DNA from: JADJPF01 sp964492845
GTDB lineage: Bacteria > Acidobacteriota > Blastocatellia > Chloracidobacteriales > JADJPF01
Length of the DNA: 64,000 bases
NCBI GenBank assembly: GCA_964492845.1
Contig: CAZBMZ010000001.1
Location: 248,001 to 312,000 of the forward strand
Direction of reading: 5' to 3'
Position 1 is the stretch's first letter, and each line of letters starts with the position of its first letter. A program made the translations under genes and the position numbers. Shown here piece by piece: positions 18,037-27,585 of the stretch. Under the pieces are notes generated by a model. The model made no database searches. It was not told the origin of the DNA and saw nothing but the letters and a program-made list of their open reading frames with translations.

Positions 18037-21021
18037 TTAGAAAATTAGCTTAAAACCAAATTGCAGTTGCCTAGGAGCAAAAGAATTGCGAAAACGTTCA
18101 GGAGGTGCAATAAAACGTCCATCCTTTTTTTCTGGTAAATTAAATCTCCCTTGTGGATCAGGGGGAAAAGTGCTGTCAATTTGGCTAATATTTGTTCTAT
18201 TAAATAAATTAAAGGCTTCAACAAGAGCTTGAACTTGTATTTTTTCACCAAAAGCAAAACTACGAGTTAGCCTTAAATCAAAACTTGCAAAACCAGGCGT
18301 TATTCCAAGATTTCTACTAATTCCTAGCGGACGGTCTGAAGGTGGAAAATCCCCATTCATATCAAAATCCCCACCAGATATTAAATTATAAGGACGACCT
18401 GATTCTAAAGTTAGAATTGTCGAAAGTGTAAAGTTTTTAAGCAGGATATTTTTTTGCCTACTAGTTTGGTAATTTCCAGAAAAAACAAGACGACTTCTTA
18501 CATCTTGAAGTGAAAGAGAGCGTTCACGGCCTGGATTTAGCGGATCTATTGGATTTATTGCTGGAATAGTAGGGGAAAAATCAACAAAATTATCTATTGT
18601 TTTGGATAAAGTATAATGGGCTAGCAAGTTAAAACCTGTGAAAAGCTCACCTCCAATTGAAAATGAACCAGCATGATAATAACTGTCTGCGGCAGATTCA
18701 AAGTAAACTCTTGCTCCAATACTAGGATCTAATCGACCTGTTAAAAAGCTAGCTAAAGGATTACCTGCAACTGGTCGTGTAATCGGGTTAATATCACGAG
18801 AGCGAACCAATTTATAACCTCGGACATAGCTATAATCTAATTCTATTTTAAGTTTAGTTGTGATTTGATGATCTATACCTAAGTTTATTTGCTGTGCATA
18901 GCTAGCACGTAAATTTGGTTGAAATTCAGGGCCAACAGTAAGTTGAGGAACTAAAGGGATATTTGATGGAACAGCACTTTGAGAAGAGAAATTGCGGCCT
19001 GGCTGCATAAATGCTTGAATAGAAAAAGGGAAAGGCATAAAGAAATTAGGAGGAGTATTAGGTCTTACTACTATTTCAATATTGCCAAGCGTTGCTGCTG
19101 CAAAAAATAGCCCATAAGCAGCATTAATACGTGTTTTGGGTGAAAAACTTGGATTATAGGAAAGAGATATTCTTGGAGCCACATTTCCATTATTTCGAGG
19201 CAGAAAAGTTGCACGTCCAAGGTCATAACGAATACCAGCTTTTAAGAGCAATCTAGGGTTAATTTTAATATCATCTTGTAAGAATGCTGAGAAAAAATTT
19301 GTTCTACTTGGTACTAAAGAATCAGAAGGAAATCCTTGTTGATAAAAAACGGGTAAAGGTAAATTAGCAAGATCTAACCTAGGAAAACCATTAATAACTG
19401 TTGGTAGCACAGAAGAAAATTGTGTTAAAAAAGCTCGTTGTTCTTTGGTTCTTAATGATGGATCAAAGGCTTCTAATCCACTAAATATTGTACCTGGGGC
19501 GGAAGTTCCTCCAGAAAAATCTATTGGAGCAAATATAGTTATTCCTGAAGCAGTAACAACAAAACGAGAACGGTTAGAAATATTAACTAAATCACCACCA
19601 AACCTAATTTGATGATTTCCTTTTATTAAACTAGTGGTATTGCTGAGTTGAAATAACTTACTTCTTAAACGTTGAGGTAATAAAATAGATCGTCCAAAAG
19701 TTACCATTCCTTCAGGTAAAACAATTTGTGTTTGTGGGCCATTTTCTAAAGGCAGAATATCTTGGCGGCGTTGGTTAAAAAGCACACGAGTTTCATTAAT
19801 AAAAGCTGTATTTGGGCTAGTATAAGTATTTGTTGCTGCAATAGAATTTTCTGTTAAACGCTGAACCCCACCTGTAGATTCAGCCATAATTCCACCAAAT
19901 GCTTCATATGCACCATTATAGCGACCAGAAGAATTAAATCGAATATTTAAGTTATTAGTAGGAGTTGGATACAAATCTACTCTAGTTAATAATGAGGTAG
20001 TACCAACGGAAAGAGGCACAGCACCATTTTTTATTTGAAATCCTAGATTGCGAATAGAACTAATAACATTATCTGAAATAGTTACTACATTATTTTGTTT
20101 TACAGAAAGTCGTTCAAAGGCTGTAAAGAAAAAGGCTTTATCTTTTTTTATTGGGCCTGACAAACTAGTTCCAAATTGATATTGCTCAAAAGGTGGTTTT
20201 TGGCTAACAAAAGCATCTCGCGCACTAGTCTCATCATTTCTAATAAATAAGAAATTTGAGCCATGAAATTCATTTGATCCACCTTTAGTAATAATATTTA
20301 CTACACCACCTAAAGCCCGGCCAAACTCGGCACTGTAGCTATCTGAAATAATTTGATATTCCTGGACAGCTTCCTGGCTAAATGTTGCTCTTACTGTTCC
20401 TGAAGAATAATCATTATTATCTAGTCCATCTACATTAATAATATTTTGTCTAGCACTTTGTCCATTAAATGAAAGCCCTGATGTATTGGCAAGTCCTTGA
20501 GGAGGAAGGCGATCAGGAGTTACACGGGCAGCAGTTAGGCTAAAATCTAGAAAATTCCGCCGATTTATTGGTAGAACTTGTATGCTTTCAGAAGTAATAT
20601 TAGTGCTACTTTCAGTTTTGATTGTATTAACTAAACTGTCTGTAACCTCAATAATATCTTTATTTTGTTCAATAGATAGCACAATATTATTAACAGAAAT
20701 AACTCCAATTAATAAACGAGTGCTTACAGTTTGAGTAAGAAATCCATTAGCTTGAACAGTGATTTCATAATTGCCTGGACGTAGTTGGAGAAGTTGATAA
20801 GAACCTTGGCTATCAGAAATACAAGTATTTTGTAAATTAGTTTGTAGTGACCTAACTGTTATATTTGCACTAGTTATAACTGCGCCTTGCTCGTCTTTAA
20901 CTGTCCCAAAGATAGCTCCTGTTGTTGCTCCTCCTGATTGAGCATAAGCTTGTAGAGGTATTACTAACATTAAAGCAAATAAAAAACTAATATTAGTGTA
21001 CTGGGGGCTTAGTTTTTTCAT
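18037..21021 (-). CDS. TonB-dependent receptor, Oar-like, with N-terminal carboxypeptidase regulatory domain
   Basis: A 994-residue outer-membrane protein. A signal peptide ending 'LQAYAQ' is followed by a CarboxypepD_reg domain (about 35-110, 'IFGTVKDEQGAVITSANI', 'GSYQLLQLRPGNYEI'), a plug domain (about 130-260, 'INVDGLDNND', 'SAEFGRALGGVVNIITKGG') and a long beta-barrel with alternating aromatic residues, ending in '...QLQFGFKLIF', a C-terminal aromatic typical of outer-membrane barrels. This architecture is the Oar-type family amplified in Acidobacteriota. The substrate is unknown. No partner genes (SusD, TonB, ExbB) are adjacent. Confidence 0.92.
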   Translation of the reverse strand: MKKLSPQYTNISFLFALMLVIPLQAYAQSGGATTGAIFGTVKDEQGAVITSANITVRSLQTNLQNTCISDSQGSYQLLQLRPGNYEITVQANGFLTQTVSTRLLIGVISVNNIVLSIEQNKDIIEVTDSLVNTIKTESSTNITSESIQVLPINRRNFLDFSLTAARVTPDRLPPQGLANTSGLSFNGQSARQNIINVDGLDNNDYSSGTVRATFSQEAVQEYQIISDSYSAEFGRALGGVVNIITKGGSNEFHGSNFLFIRNDETSARDAFVSQKPPFEQYQFGTSLSGPIKKDKAFFFTAFERLSVKQNNVVTISDNVISSIRNLGFQIKNGAVPLSVGTTSLLTRVDLYPTPTNNLNIRFNSSGRYNGAYEAFGGIMAESTGGVQRLTENSIAATNTYTSPNTAFINETRVLFNQRRQDILPLENGPQTQIVLPEGMVTFGRSILLPQRLRSKLFQLSNTTSLIKGNHQIRFGGDLVNISNRSRFVVTASGITIFAPIDFSGGTSAPGTIFSGLEAFDPSLRTKEQRAFLTQFSSVLPTVINGFPRLDLANLPLPVFYQQGFPSDSLVPSRTNFFSAFLQDDIKINPRLLLKAGIRYDLGRATFLPRNNGNVAPRISLSYNPSFSPKTRINAAYGLFFAAATLGNIEIVVRPNTPPNFFMPFPFSIQAFMQPGRNFSSQSAVPSNIPLVPQLTVGPEFQPNLRASYAQQINLGIDHQITTKLKIELDYSYVRGYKLVRSRDINPITRPVAGNPLASFLTGRLDPSIGARVYFESAADSYYHAGSFSIGGELFTGFNLLAHYTLSKTIDNFVDFSPTIPAINPIDPLNPGRERSLSLQDVRSRLVFSGNYQTSRQKNILLKNFTLSTILTLESGRPYNLISGGDFDMNGDFPPSDRPLGISRNLGITPGFASFDLRLTRSFAFGEKIQVQALVEAFNLFNRTNISQIDSTFPPDPQGRFNLPEKKDGRFIAPPERFRNSFAPRQLQFGFKLIF

Positions 21022-21202
21022 AATTATTTTTTACACCTTGGATTTTATAGCTGTTTTAGGAAAGAAAACAAAATATATCAAAAATATTGCACAAAAATAA
21101 AGCACTTATACAAGGTATATTAGGAAAATCTCTGATAAACTAACTTGGAATCAAATAAATTAAATTTTTTGTTTAACTAAGGATTTCTATTTTGGGAGTT
21201 TT

Positions 21203-22651
21203 ATGGTTAGTAAAAGTGTTATTTTTAGAGTAGTTATAATTACTCTATTACTGTTAATATTAAATATGACTATATTAGCTCAGCAAAGACGGTTTGGACT
21301 AGAGGATACTAGCAAAAATGGTGCAGCCACAACAGAAATTAACCCTAGACGCTATCTTCCAACAGAATATAATCGGCGTTTTGGGCTAAAACCTGGAGAA
21401 AGCCAGCTTGAAACAGTAGAAGAAAAAATAGAAGAAAAAATAGATAAAAAGTCTAGTACAAAGAATAAAAAATCATTTCTAAAAACTGCTCAATTTCTAG
21501 TAGCAAAAGGAGATTTAGAAAAAGCTATTTTTAATTACCAAAAAGCTATTAATGCAAAGGAAAGAATCGATTTAGCCCATTTTGGCCTTGGTTATACTTT
21601 AATAAAATTAAGTAGATTTGATGAAGCTATAAACTCATTTAAGGAAGTAGTAAAAATTTTTCCTGAAAATGCTAAGGCACACTTAAATTTAGGTGTAGCT
21701 CTTTATTCAATAGGAGAAATTGACCATGCTATTGAGTCTTATAAAAAGGCTATTGACCTAAGCAAAGGGCTTTTGCCTGATGCAGAGTTTAATTTAGCTT
21801 TTGCTCTTTATCATCAAGGAGATTTTCCAGAAGCGATAAATTATTACCAAATAGCTATTAAACAAAGAAAAATCTATCCTGCTGCTTTTAATAATTTAGG
21901 TCTAGCCTATGAAGCCATTGGTGATTTTGAGAATGCTAATGCAAATTTTCAGCTAGCAATTAAGCAAAAACAAAGTAATTACCCTTTAGCCCACTATAAT
22001 TTAGGACGCTCTTATTTTAATCAAGGTAAATTTTTTCCTGATGCAGTAACTCAACTACAAATCGCGCTAGAACAACAAAAAAACTTTCCAGAAGCTTTGT
22101 TAATTCTTGGAAATATATATTTACTCTATGAAAATAAAGGGGCTATAGGTTCTGTAGAAAAAGCTAAAACTTACTATCAAAAAGCTATTTTACTAAAGCA
22201 GAATTACTTATTAGCACATCAAAATCTAGCTATTGCACATACAAAACTTGGAGAAAAAAAAGAAGCTTTAGCCCAGTATAGAAAAGCTTTTAACCTTGAT
22301 GTAAATAGCCCATTTTTGTTAGAAAATCTACTTTTTACAATTACTGGAACAGGTTCTTTTTTTATTAGAGATGAATTTAGCCGTGATGAAGGATTAGATA
22401 ACCCAAAATTAGATAAAGAAAAACTACATGACTCAAAAGAGGTTGTTAAAGCTTTAATAGAAAAATATGAAGATTTACCAGATGAATTAAAGAATGCGTC
22501 TGATATTCGTTATTGTTTTGCAAAAGTTTATATGTTTTTAGGAGATCACAATAAAGCTGTGGACGAATTACAAGAAGCCTTAAAACTATCTAAGGGCGAA
22601 GACAAAGAAGCAGCTAATTTATTAAGCTTTATATATAAATTAATATTATGA
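21203..22651 (+). CDS. Exported TPR-repeat protein
   Basis: A 482-residue protein with an N-terminal hydrophobic export signal (about 7-27). 'RRFGL' occurs twice near the N terminus (about 30-34 and 61-65), then a Lys/Glu-rich linker, then about eight TPR units from residue 92 ('AQFLVAKGDLEKAIFNYQKAI', 'LGVALYSIGEIDHAIESYKKAI' and similar). GGGAG precedes the ATG. It ends in TGA and its last 6 bases overlap the 3' end of the convergent kinase gene. A scaffold role in the periplasm is an inference. Confidence 0.85.
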   Translation: MVSKSVIFRVVIITLLLLILNMTILAQQRRFGLEDTSKNGAATTEINPRRYLPTEYNRRFGLKPGESQLETVEEKIEEKIDKKSSTKNKKSFLKTAQFLVAKGDLEKAIFNYQKAINAKERIDLAHFGLGYTLIKLSRFDEAINSFKEVVKIFPENAKAHLNLGVALYSIGEIDHAIESYKKAIDLSKGLLPDAEFNLAFALYHQGDFPEAINYYQIAIKQRKIYPAAFNNLGLAYEAIGDFENANANFQLAIKQKQSNYPLAHYNLGRSYFNQGKFFPDAVTQLQIALEQQKNFPEALLILGNIYLLYENKGAIGSVEKAKTYYQKAILLKQNYLLAHQNLAIAHTKLGEKKEALAQYRKAFNLDVNSPFLLENLLFTITGTGSFFIRDEFSRDEGLDNPKLDKEKLHDSKEVVKALIEKYEDLPDELKNASDIRYCFAKVYMFLGDHNKAVDELQEALKLSKGEDKEAANLLSFIYKLIL

Positions 22652-23767
22652 TGGTAAACATTCTTTAAGAGCATTAAGTAACTCTCCTGCTTTTTGATAG
22701 CGTTGTGTTGGTGCAGGAAAAAGCACTTTTTTTAATACTTTGTCTAAATTTGATGTTAAAAAAGGAAATTCTGTTGAAGGATTAGGTAATTTGTTATAAG
22801 TAGTTTTTAGTTTTAATAACTCTCGAATTTCAATTGCTTGTATAGGTAATTTGGCTGTTAGCATTTCATAAAGAATTACACCAAGACTATAAATATCAGA
22901 AGCTGCACTAAGGTTGTAACCCATCATTTGTTCAGGTGACATATAGTCTAAAGAACCAATAACCGTTCCTGTGCTAGTTAAATTTGTCTCTTCTGTAGTA
23001 ATCTGATTATCTGAGGAGAGTAGTTTAACAATACCAAAATCAGCTAGTTTTACTATTTCCACTCCATTTTTTTCACTAATCAAAATATTTGCAGGCTTTA
23101 AGTCACGATGTAAGATATTGCGTTTATGAGCTAGATCTAGCGCATCACAAAGAGGTTTAAGTATTTGAATACATCTATCTAAAGGCAGTGGAGCTAATCG
23201 TCTAATATGATGCTTTAAGTTTTCTCCTTTAATAAGTTCCATTACCATAAATAAAATGCCGTCTTGAGTTCGGCTAAATTCAAAAACCTTAATAATATTT
23301 GGGTGTGAAAGTGACCAACCTACGCGGGCTTCTCTTTGAAAACGTTTTACATCATTATCACTTTTCTTAAGCGTTGGAACCATAACCTTAATAGCTACTT
23401 TATTTCCTAAAAGTAGATGTGTACCACTAAAAACAACTCCCATACCACCTTCACCAATTTTTTCTTCTATTAAGTAAGTATTATTAAGAGTTCTATTGAG
23501 CATGCTATTAAAATAGGCTTCAGAATAATCATCAGAATAAAGTGTATGGTTTTCAGTAATACTTGGATCGTCGGCTACAGTTACATCATTTTTGTCAAGT
23601 TTAGAAGGCAATTGGTTGGCAGTTTTTTGCCTATCTAACAAAACTTCTATTTCTTTTCGTACTAGCCTATCTTGACATTGATTTAAGTAATTTTCTTGTT
23701 CTTTGGAGGAGAGATTTTTAATTTTTTGAAATAAAGATGCTACTTGTTTTAGTTGTTCAGAATTCAT
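22646..23767 (-). CDS. Soluble Ser/Thr protein kinase
   Basis: A Hanks-type kinase of 373 residues. I place the start at the ATG at 23767 (MNSEQLK), which has GAGGT eight bases upstream, rather than at a TTG 24 bases earlier. An N-terminal segment with 'LSSKEQENYLNQCQ' resembles the short acidobacterial pre-kinase domain. The kinase begins near 98: GEGGMGVVF, VAIK Lys about 127, HRDLKPAN about 220-227, DFG about 243-245 and 'GSLDYMSPEQ'. There is no transmembrane segment after the kinase, so it is probably cytoplasmic. Confidence 0.9.
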   Translation of the reverse strand: MNSEQLKQVASLFQKIKNLSSKEQENYLNQCQDRLVRKEIEVLLDRQKTANQLPSKLDKNDVTVADDPSITENHTLYSDDYSEAYFNSMLNRTLNNTYLIEEKIGEGGMGVVFSGTHLLLGNKVAIKVMVPTLKKSDNDVKRFQREARVGWSLSHPNIIKVFEFSRTQDGILFMVMELIKGENLKHHIRRLAPLPLDRCIQILKPLCDALDLAHKRNILHRDLKPANILISEKNGVEIVKLADFGIVKLLSSDNQITTEETNLTSTGTVIGSLDYMSPEQMMGYNLSAASDIYSLGVILYEMLTAKLPIQAIEIRELLKLKTTYNKLPNPSTEFPFLTSNLDKVLKKVLFPAPTQRYQKAGELLNALKECLPS

Positions 23768-23917
23768 ACTTTTAACCTCAGAAAGGGGCAAATATTACTT
23801 AAATACGGTTATTAGAGTATAAAGGAAATTTTTTCAAATAGAGAAAGTTTATAAGAGTAATTATGGGATGGATAAAAAATTGTTGCAAGTAGTAATGTTT
23901 TCTAGCAGTTTAATGTT

Positions 23918-24949
23918 TTAATTATTTTCACTAAAAGAAAAAGTTTGATGTACTCCTTCTGCATATAAATTATGTAGCCAGTTTGTATGTAGTTTAGCCT
24001 CAGAATAAAGTCTAATAGGGTTATCTAGAATTTTTGGATTTAATCTAATTTCTTGATAACTAGCAATTTCTCCTTTTTCATTTTTATATGCTGTGCCAAA
24101 AGTAGGGTCATAGAGATGCCATTTTCCTTGGTAATATAGTTCTACGACTACATGCGTATATGGTTTATGTCTAGTAGGAATATCTAAGATCATATCTATG
24201 TAATTTATCTTAAAATTACCAACATAAGCTAAATGGGCTAATGCGCTGCTAAGCTCACCACAAGTATAAGAAAAAGGTTCAGTAGGTTCTAAAAGTTGTC
24301 TAGGTGTCCAAATATCAATAGAAACTTTCTTTTTTTCAACTCGTTTTTGACAAACATATTTAGTTAAAGCCATGATTTTTTCTTCTTCACCACATATAGT
24401 ATTGGTAATATTACTATAAAGTTGTTCGTAATATTCCTTATTGTTTGCATCAAAAGGGATTGAATTATAAGAAGGTTGCTGTTTTAGAGACTGATTTTTG
24501 AGTGCAAGAGCTAGATCAATAAAACCTAAATCTAGGTTTCCTGATTTTGGATATTCCCAAGGGGCAAAAATTTCTATCGGAAAAGATTTATTGTTTTCTA
24601 AAGAAAATTTTAGAGAATAACTTTTTCCAGGATACCAAGTTATTTCAGGAAGCTTAAATTTACCTTCATTATCAGTTAAAACATTCCATTTTGAATTAGG
24701 ATTTACTAAATTAACCAAACAACCTGTAACATTTGTTTTACCTGTTATTACAATTTCTTTTGGTGAAACTCCAATTTGATGGGCAAGTTTATTTTGATAA
24801 GAAGCAAAAACTTGATTAAATTTTTCTTTACTAAAATCTAACTTAATAAATGGTTTTATACTAATTATTAGTAGAATAAAAATAATAATAAAAAATAGTT
24901 TTTGATAAAATTTATAATTTATTTTTGATAAAAATTCTAACTTAGACAT
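23918..24949 (-). CDS. Membrane-anchored transglutaminase-like protein
   Basis: A 343-residue protein with one N-terminal transmembrane helix (about 18-34). Residues about 62-120 look like a small beta-sandwich of the carboxypeptidase-regulatory type ('VTGCLVNLVNPNSKWNVLTD', 'EGKFKLPEITWYPGKSYSL'). The C-terminal half is a transglutaminase/protease-like domain with all three expected catalytic residues visible: Cys230 in 'YTCGELSSAL', His266 in 'YTHVVVEL' and Asp281 in 'HLYDPTFGTAY'. In bacteria such proteins are more often proteases or amidases than transglutaminases. No neighbour suggests the substrate. Confidence 0.85.
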   Translation of the reverse strand: MSKLEFLSKINYKFYQKLFFIIIFILLIISIKPFIKLDFSKEKFNQVFASYQNKLAHQIGVSPKEIVITGKTNVTGCLVNLVNPNSKWNVLTDNEGKFKLPEITWYPGKSYSLKFSLENNKSFPIEIFAPWEYPKSGNLDLGFIDLALALKNQSLKQQPSYNSIPFDANNKEYYEQLYSNITNTICGEEEKIMALTKYVCQKRVEKKKVSIDIWTPRQLLEPTEPFSYTCGELSSALAHLAYVGNFKINYIDMILDIPTRHKPYTHVVVELYYQGKWHLYDPTFGTAYKNEKGEIASYQEIRLNPKILDNPIRLYSEAKLHTNWLHNLYAEGVHQTFSFSENN

Positions 24950-25263
24950 AGCTACACCCTCACTAAAGAAGTGTTAAAGCAATTATTATTCTTAGCTATA
25001 AACTAACAATGGAGCTTGAATTTCTTAAATTTCTTAAATCTAATGCAGTATTTTGAGAAACAATATTTTAATAATAATTAACCTGTTTTTGTCTAATAGG
25101 TTCAATGGTTCAATATCTTTTATCCAAAATTTTTATAGTAAAAAGCAAAAACTTATTGCTATTTAAAAATCCAAGCTATTTTGCTATCGGATAAAAACAT
25201 TGGCGAAATGGTAAAGATCTGTTAGGCTACCTAGTTTCAATTTCCTTTTGGGAGTTTATTTAA
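24950..25263. other. Divergent intergenic region upstream of typA
   Basis: A 314-base AT-rich spacer between divergent genes, so both promoters should lie here. No convincing consensus promoter can be chosen. Near-repeats 'GCTATTT' occur at about 25158, 25173 and again as 'GCTATC' close by, and a weak hairpin AACCT/AGGTT lies near 25080-25102. GGGAG at 25250-25254 is the typA ribosome-binding site. Confidence 0.4.
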
Positions 25264-27180
25264 GTGAGTAACATGACAGAAAAAGAAAATAGTAATGTCG
25301 CACTTGTTAATCCAGTGCGCGAAGATATACGTAATATTGCCATTATTGCACACGTCGATCATGGAAAAACTACGTTAGTAGACTTAATGTTAAAACAAGC
25401 AGGTATGTTTCGAGCTAATGAGCGGGTTGCTGAGCGAGTAATGGATAACCTAGACCTAGAACGCGAACGAGGCATTACCATAATGGCAAAAAATACTTCA
25501 TTAAACTATTGTGGTGTCAAAATTAATATTCTTGATACCCCTGGACACTCTGACTTTGGCGGAGAAGTTCAACGAGTATTAAAAATGGTTGATGGGGTAA
25601 TGTTATTAGTAGATGCTTCCGAAGGGCCTTTACCACAAACTCGTTATGTTTTAAGCAAAGCATTAGAACAAAACTTAAAACCTATTGTAGTAGTCAACAA
25701 AATTGATCGCCAAGATGCACGAGTTCAAGAAGTAGTTAATGAAATTTATGATTTATTTATTGAACTAGATGCTAGCGATGATCAAATAGATTTTCCAATC
25801 ATTTATGCTATTGCTCGGGATGGTATAGCAAAAAGAGCTTTAGATGATGATAGTCAAACCTTACAACCTCTTTTTGAAGAAATTATACGCACTATTCCAG
25901 CACCGTCAGCTTGCGAATTAGATAATTTACAAATTTTAGTAACAAATATTGATTATGATGAATATGTTGGACGCCTTGCTATTGGGCGAATTTATGGTGG
26001 GACAATTAGCGTTAATGACATAGTTTCTTTATGTAAGCTGGAAGGACAGATACAAAAAACCAAAATTACCCAACTTTATACCTTTGAAGGCTTAAAACGA
26101 TTGTCAATACAAACAGCTAAGGCTGGCGATATTATTGCTTTAGCTGGACTTGAAGGAATAGAAATAGGTGAAACTATTTCTAGTGAATTAAGTCCTGTAG
26201 CACTACCTAAAATTCAAATTGATGAACCTACAATTTCAATGATTTTTAGTGTTAATAATTCTCCTTTTTCCGGTCGAGATGGAAAATATGTAACTTCTCG
26301 TAAACTACGTGAAAGACTGCAAAAAGAGTTACTTGGTAATGTTTCTATTAGGGTAGAAGATGCTGACTCTCAAGCAGGAGTTAATCAAACTACTTCAGAT
26401 AGCGGGGTTGGTAGTTTTAAGGTTAGTGGACGTGGAGAATTACAATTAAGTATTTTACTAGAGCAAATGCGCCGAGAAAGCTATGAAGTCCAAGTGTCTA
26501 AACCAACAGTTATTACTAGAAGAATAGATGGACAACTGCATGAGCCTATAGAATTAGCTGTAATTGACATTCCAGAGCAATTTATTGGTGTGGTAACAGA
26601 GGCTTTTGGACAACGAAAAGGGCAAATGATAAAAATGGTTAATCATGGCACGGGAAGAGTTCGACTAGAATTTGAAATTCCTTCTCGTGGTTTAATTGGT
26701 TTTCGAGGTCAATTTTTAACAGACACTCGTGGCACAGGTATTATGAATACTTTGTTTTTGCGTTGGTCACCTTGGACAGGAGATATTAAATCCCGGCTAA
26801 CAGGATCACTTGTTGCAGACCGTGAAGGTATGACAACTGCCTATGCACTCTATAATTTACAAGAACGTGGTCAACTTCTTGTTGGCGCAGGTGTTCCAGT
26901 TTATGAAGGTATGATTATAGGTGAAAATGCTAAAGCTGTAGACTTAGACGTTAATGCAATTAAAGATAAAAAATTAACTAATATGCGTGCTTCTACAGCA
27001 GATGAAGCCATTCGCTTAGTACCTGTTAAACAGCTTACTTTAGAAGATGCTTTAGCTCATATCAAAGATGATGAACTTGTAGAAATTACACCTACTTCAA
27101 TTAGATTACGTAAAAGAATTTTAGCTTCTAATATGAGAAAAGTTAAATCAAATCTTGTTGATCAAAATCAAGACGAGTAA
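25264..27180 (+). CDS. typA: Ribosome-associated GTPase TypA/BipA
   Basis: A 638-residue translational GTPase that binds the ribosome in an EF-G-like way and affects stress and cold adaptation. The G1 motif AHVDHGKTT is at 29-37, switch I 'ERERGITIMAKN' at 67-77, G3 DTPGH at 91-95 and G4 'VVNKIDRQ' near 142; the C-terminal BipA-specific domain holds 'GLIGFRGQFLTDTRGTG'. A GTG start at 25264 is preferred over the in-frame ATG at 25273, because GGGAG lies nine bases before the GTG. The stop TAA overlaps the next ATG by one base, indicating translational coupling with the DUF488 gene. Confidence 0.96.
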   Translation: MSNMTEKENSNVALVNPVREDIRNIAIIAHVDHGKTTLVDLMLKQAGMFRANERVAERVMDNLDLERERGITIMAKNTSLNYCGVKINILDTPGHSDFGGEVQRVLKMVDGVMLLVDASEGPLPQTRYVLSKALEQNLKPIVVVNKIDRQDARVQEVVNEIYDLFIELDASDDQIDFPIIYAIARDGIAKRALDDDSQTLQPLFEEIIRTIPAPSACELDNLQILVTNIDYDEYVGRLAIGRIYGGTISVNDIVSLCKLEGQIQKTKITQLYTFEGLKRLSIQTAKAGDIIALAGLEGIEIGETISSELSPVALPKIQIDEPTISMIFSVNNSPFSGRDGKYVTSRKLRERLQKELLGNVSIRVEDADSQAGVNQTTSDSGVGSFKVSGRGELQLSILLEQMRRESYEVQVSKPTVITRRIDGQLHEPIELAVIDIPEQFIGVVTEAFGQRKGQMIKMVNHGTGRVRLEFEIPSRGLIGFRGQFLTDTRGTGIMNTLFLRWSPWTGDIKSRLTGSLVADREGMTTAYALYNLQERGQLLVGAGVPVYEGMIIGENAKAVDLDVNAIKDKKLTNMRASTADEAIRLVPVKQLTLEDALAHIKDDELVEITPTSIRLRKRILASNMRKVKSNLVDQNQDE

Positions 27181-27578
27181 TGATTTTTACAGTTGGACAT
27201 GGACGACAAACTATAGAAACTTTCTTGGCATTGCTTAAAACAAACAATATTCAAATATTGGCAGATGTCAGAGCAGTGCCAAGATCACGTTGGCCGCAAT
27301 TTAACCAAAAAGCTTTAATTGCTGCTTTAGGAGCAGAAAAAATACTTTATATTCATTTTCCTGAACTAGGTTGGAAAATCCAAGCACCAAAAGAAGATTT
27401 TGAACGCGGATTACAAGAAATTGTTAAATTAAGCGAAAATCAAAATATATGTTTAATGTGTGCTGAAAGTTTACCTACGAAATGTCACCGTAAACTAGTT
27501 CTTACCCCTCCTTTACTTGCTCAAGGGTTATCAATAGTAGATATTTACCCAAATGGAGAGCTAAAAATTGCTAGTTAG
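27180..27578 (+). CDS. DUF488 family protein
   Basis: A 132-residue protein of the DUF488 family. The N terminus 'IFTVGHGRQTIETFLALL' and 'ILADVRAVPRSRWPQFN' are diagnostic, as is the C-terminal 'LMCAESLPTKCHR' with two cysteines and His-Arg that could bind metal. Biochemical function of the family is not established to my knowledge. The ATG overlaps the typA stop (TAATG). It converges with the kinase gene that ends 7 bases downstream. Confidence 0.9.
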   Translation: MIFTVGHGRQTIETFLALLKTNNIQILADVRAVPRSRWPQFNQKALIAALGAEKILYIHFPELGWKIQAPKEDFERGLQEIVKLSENQNICLMCAESLPTKCHRKLVLTPPLLAQGLSIVDIYPNGELKIAS

Positions 27579-27585
27579 AGTTTAG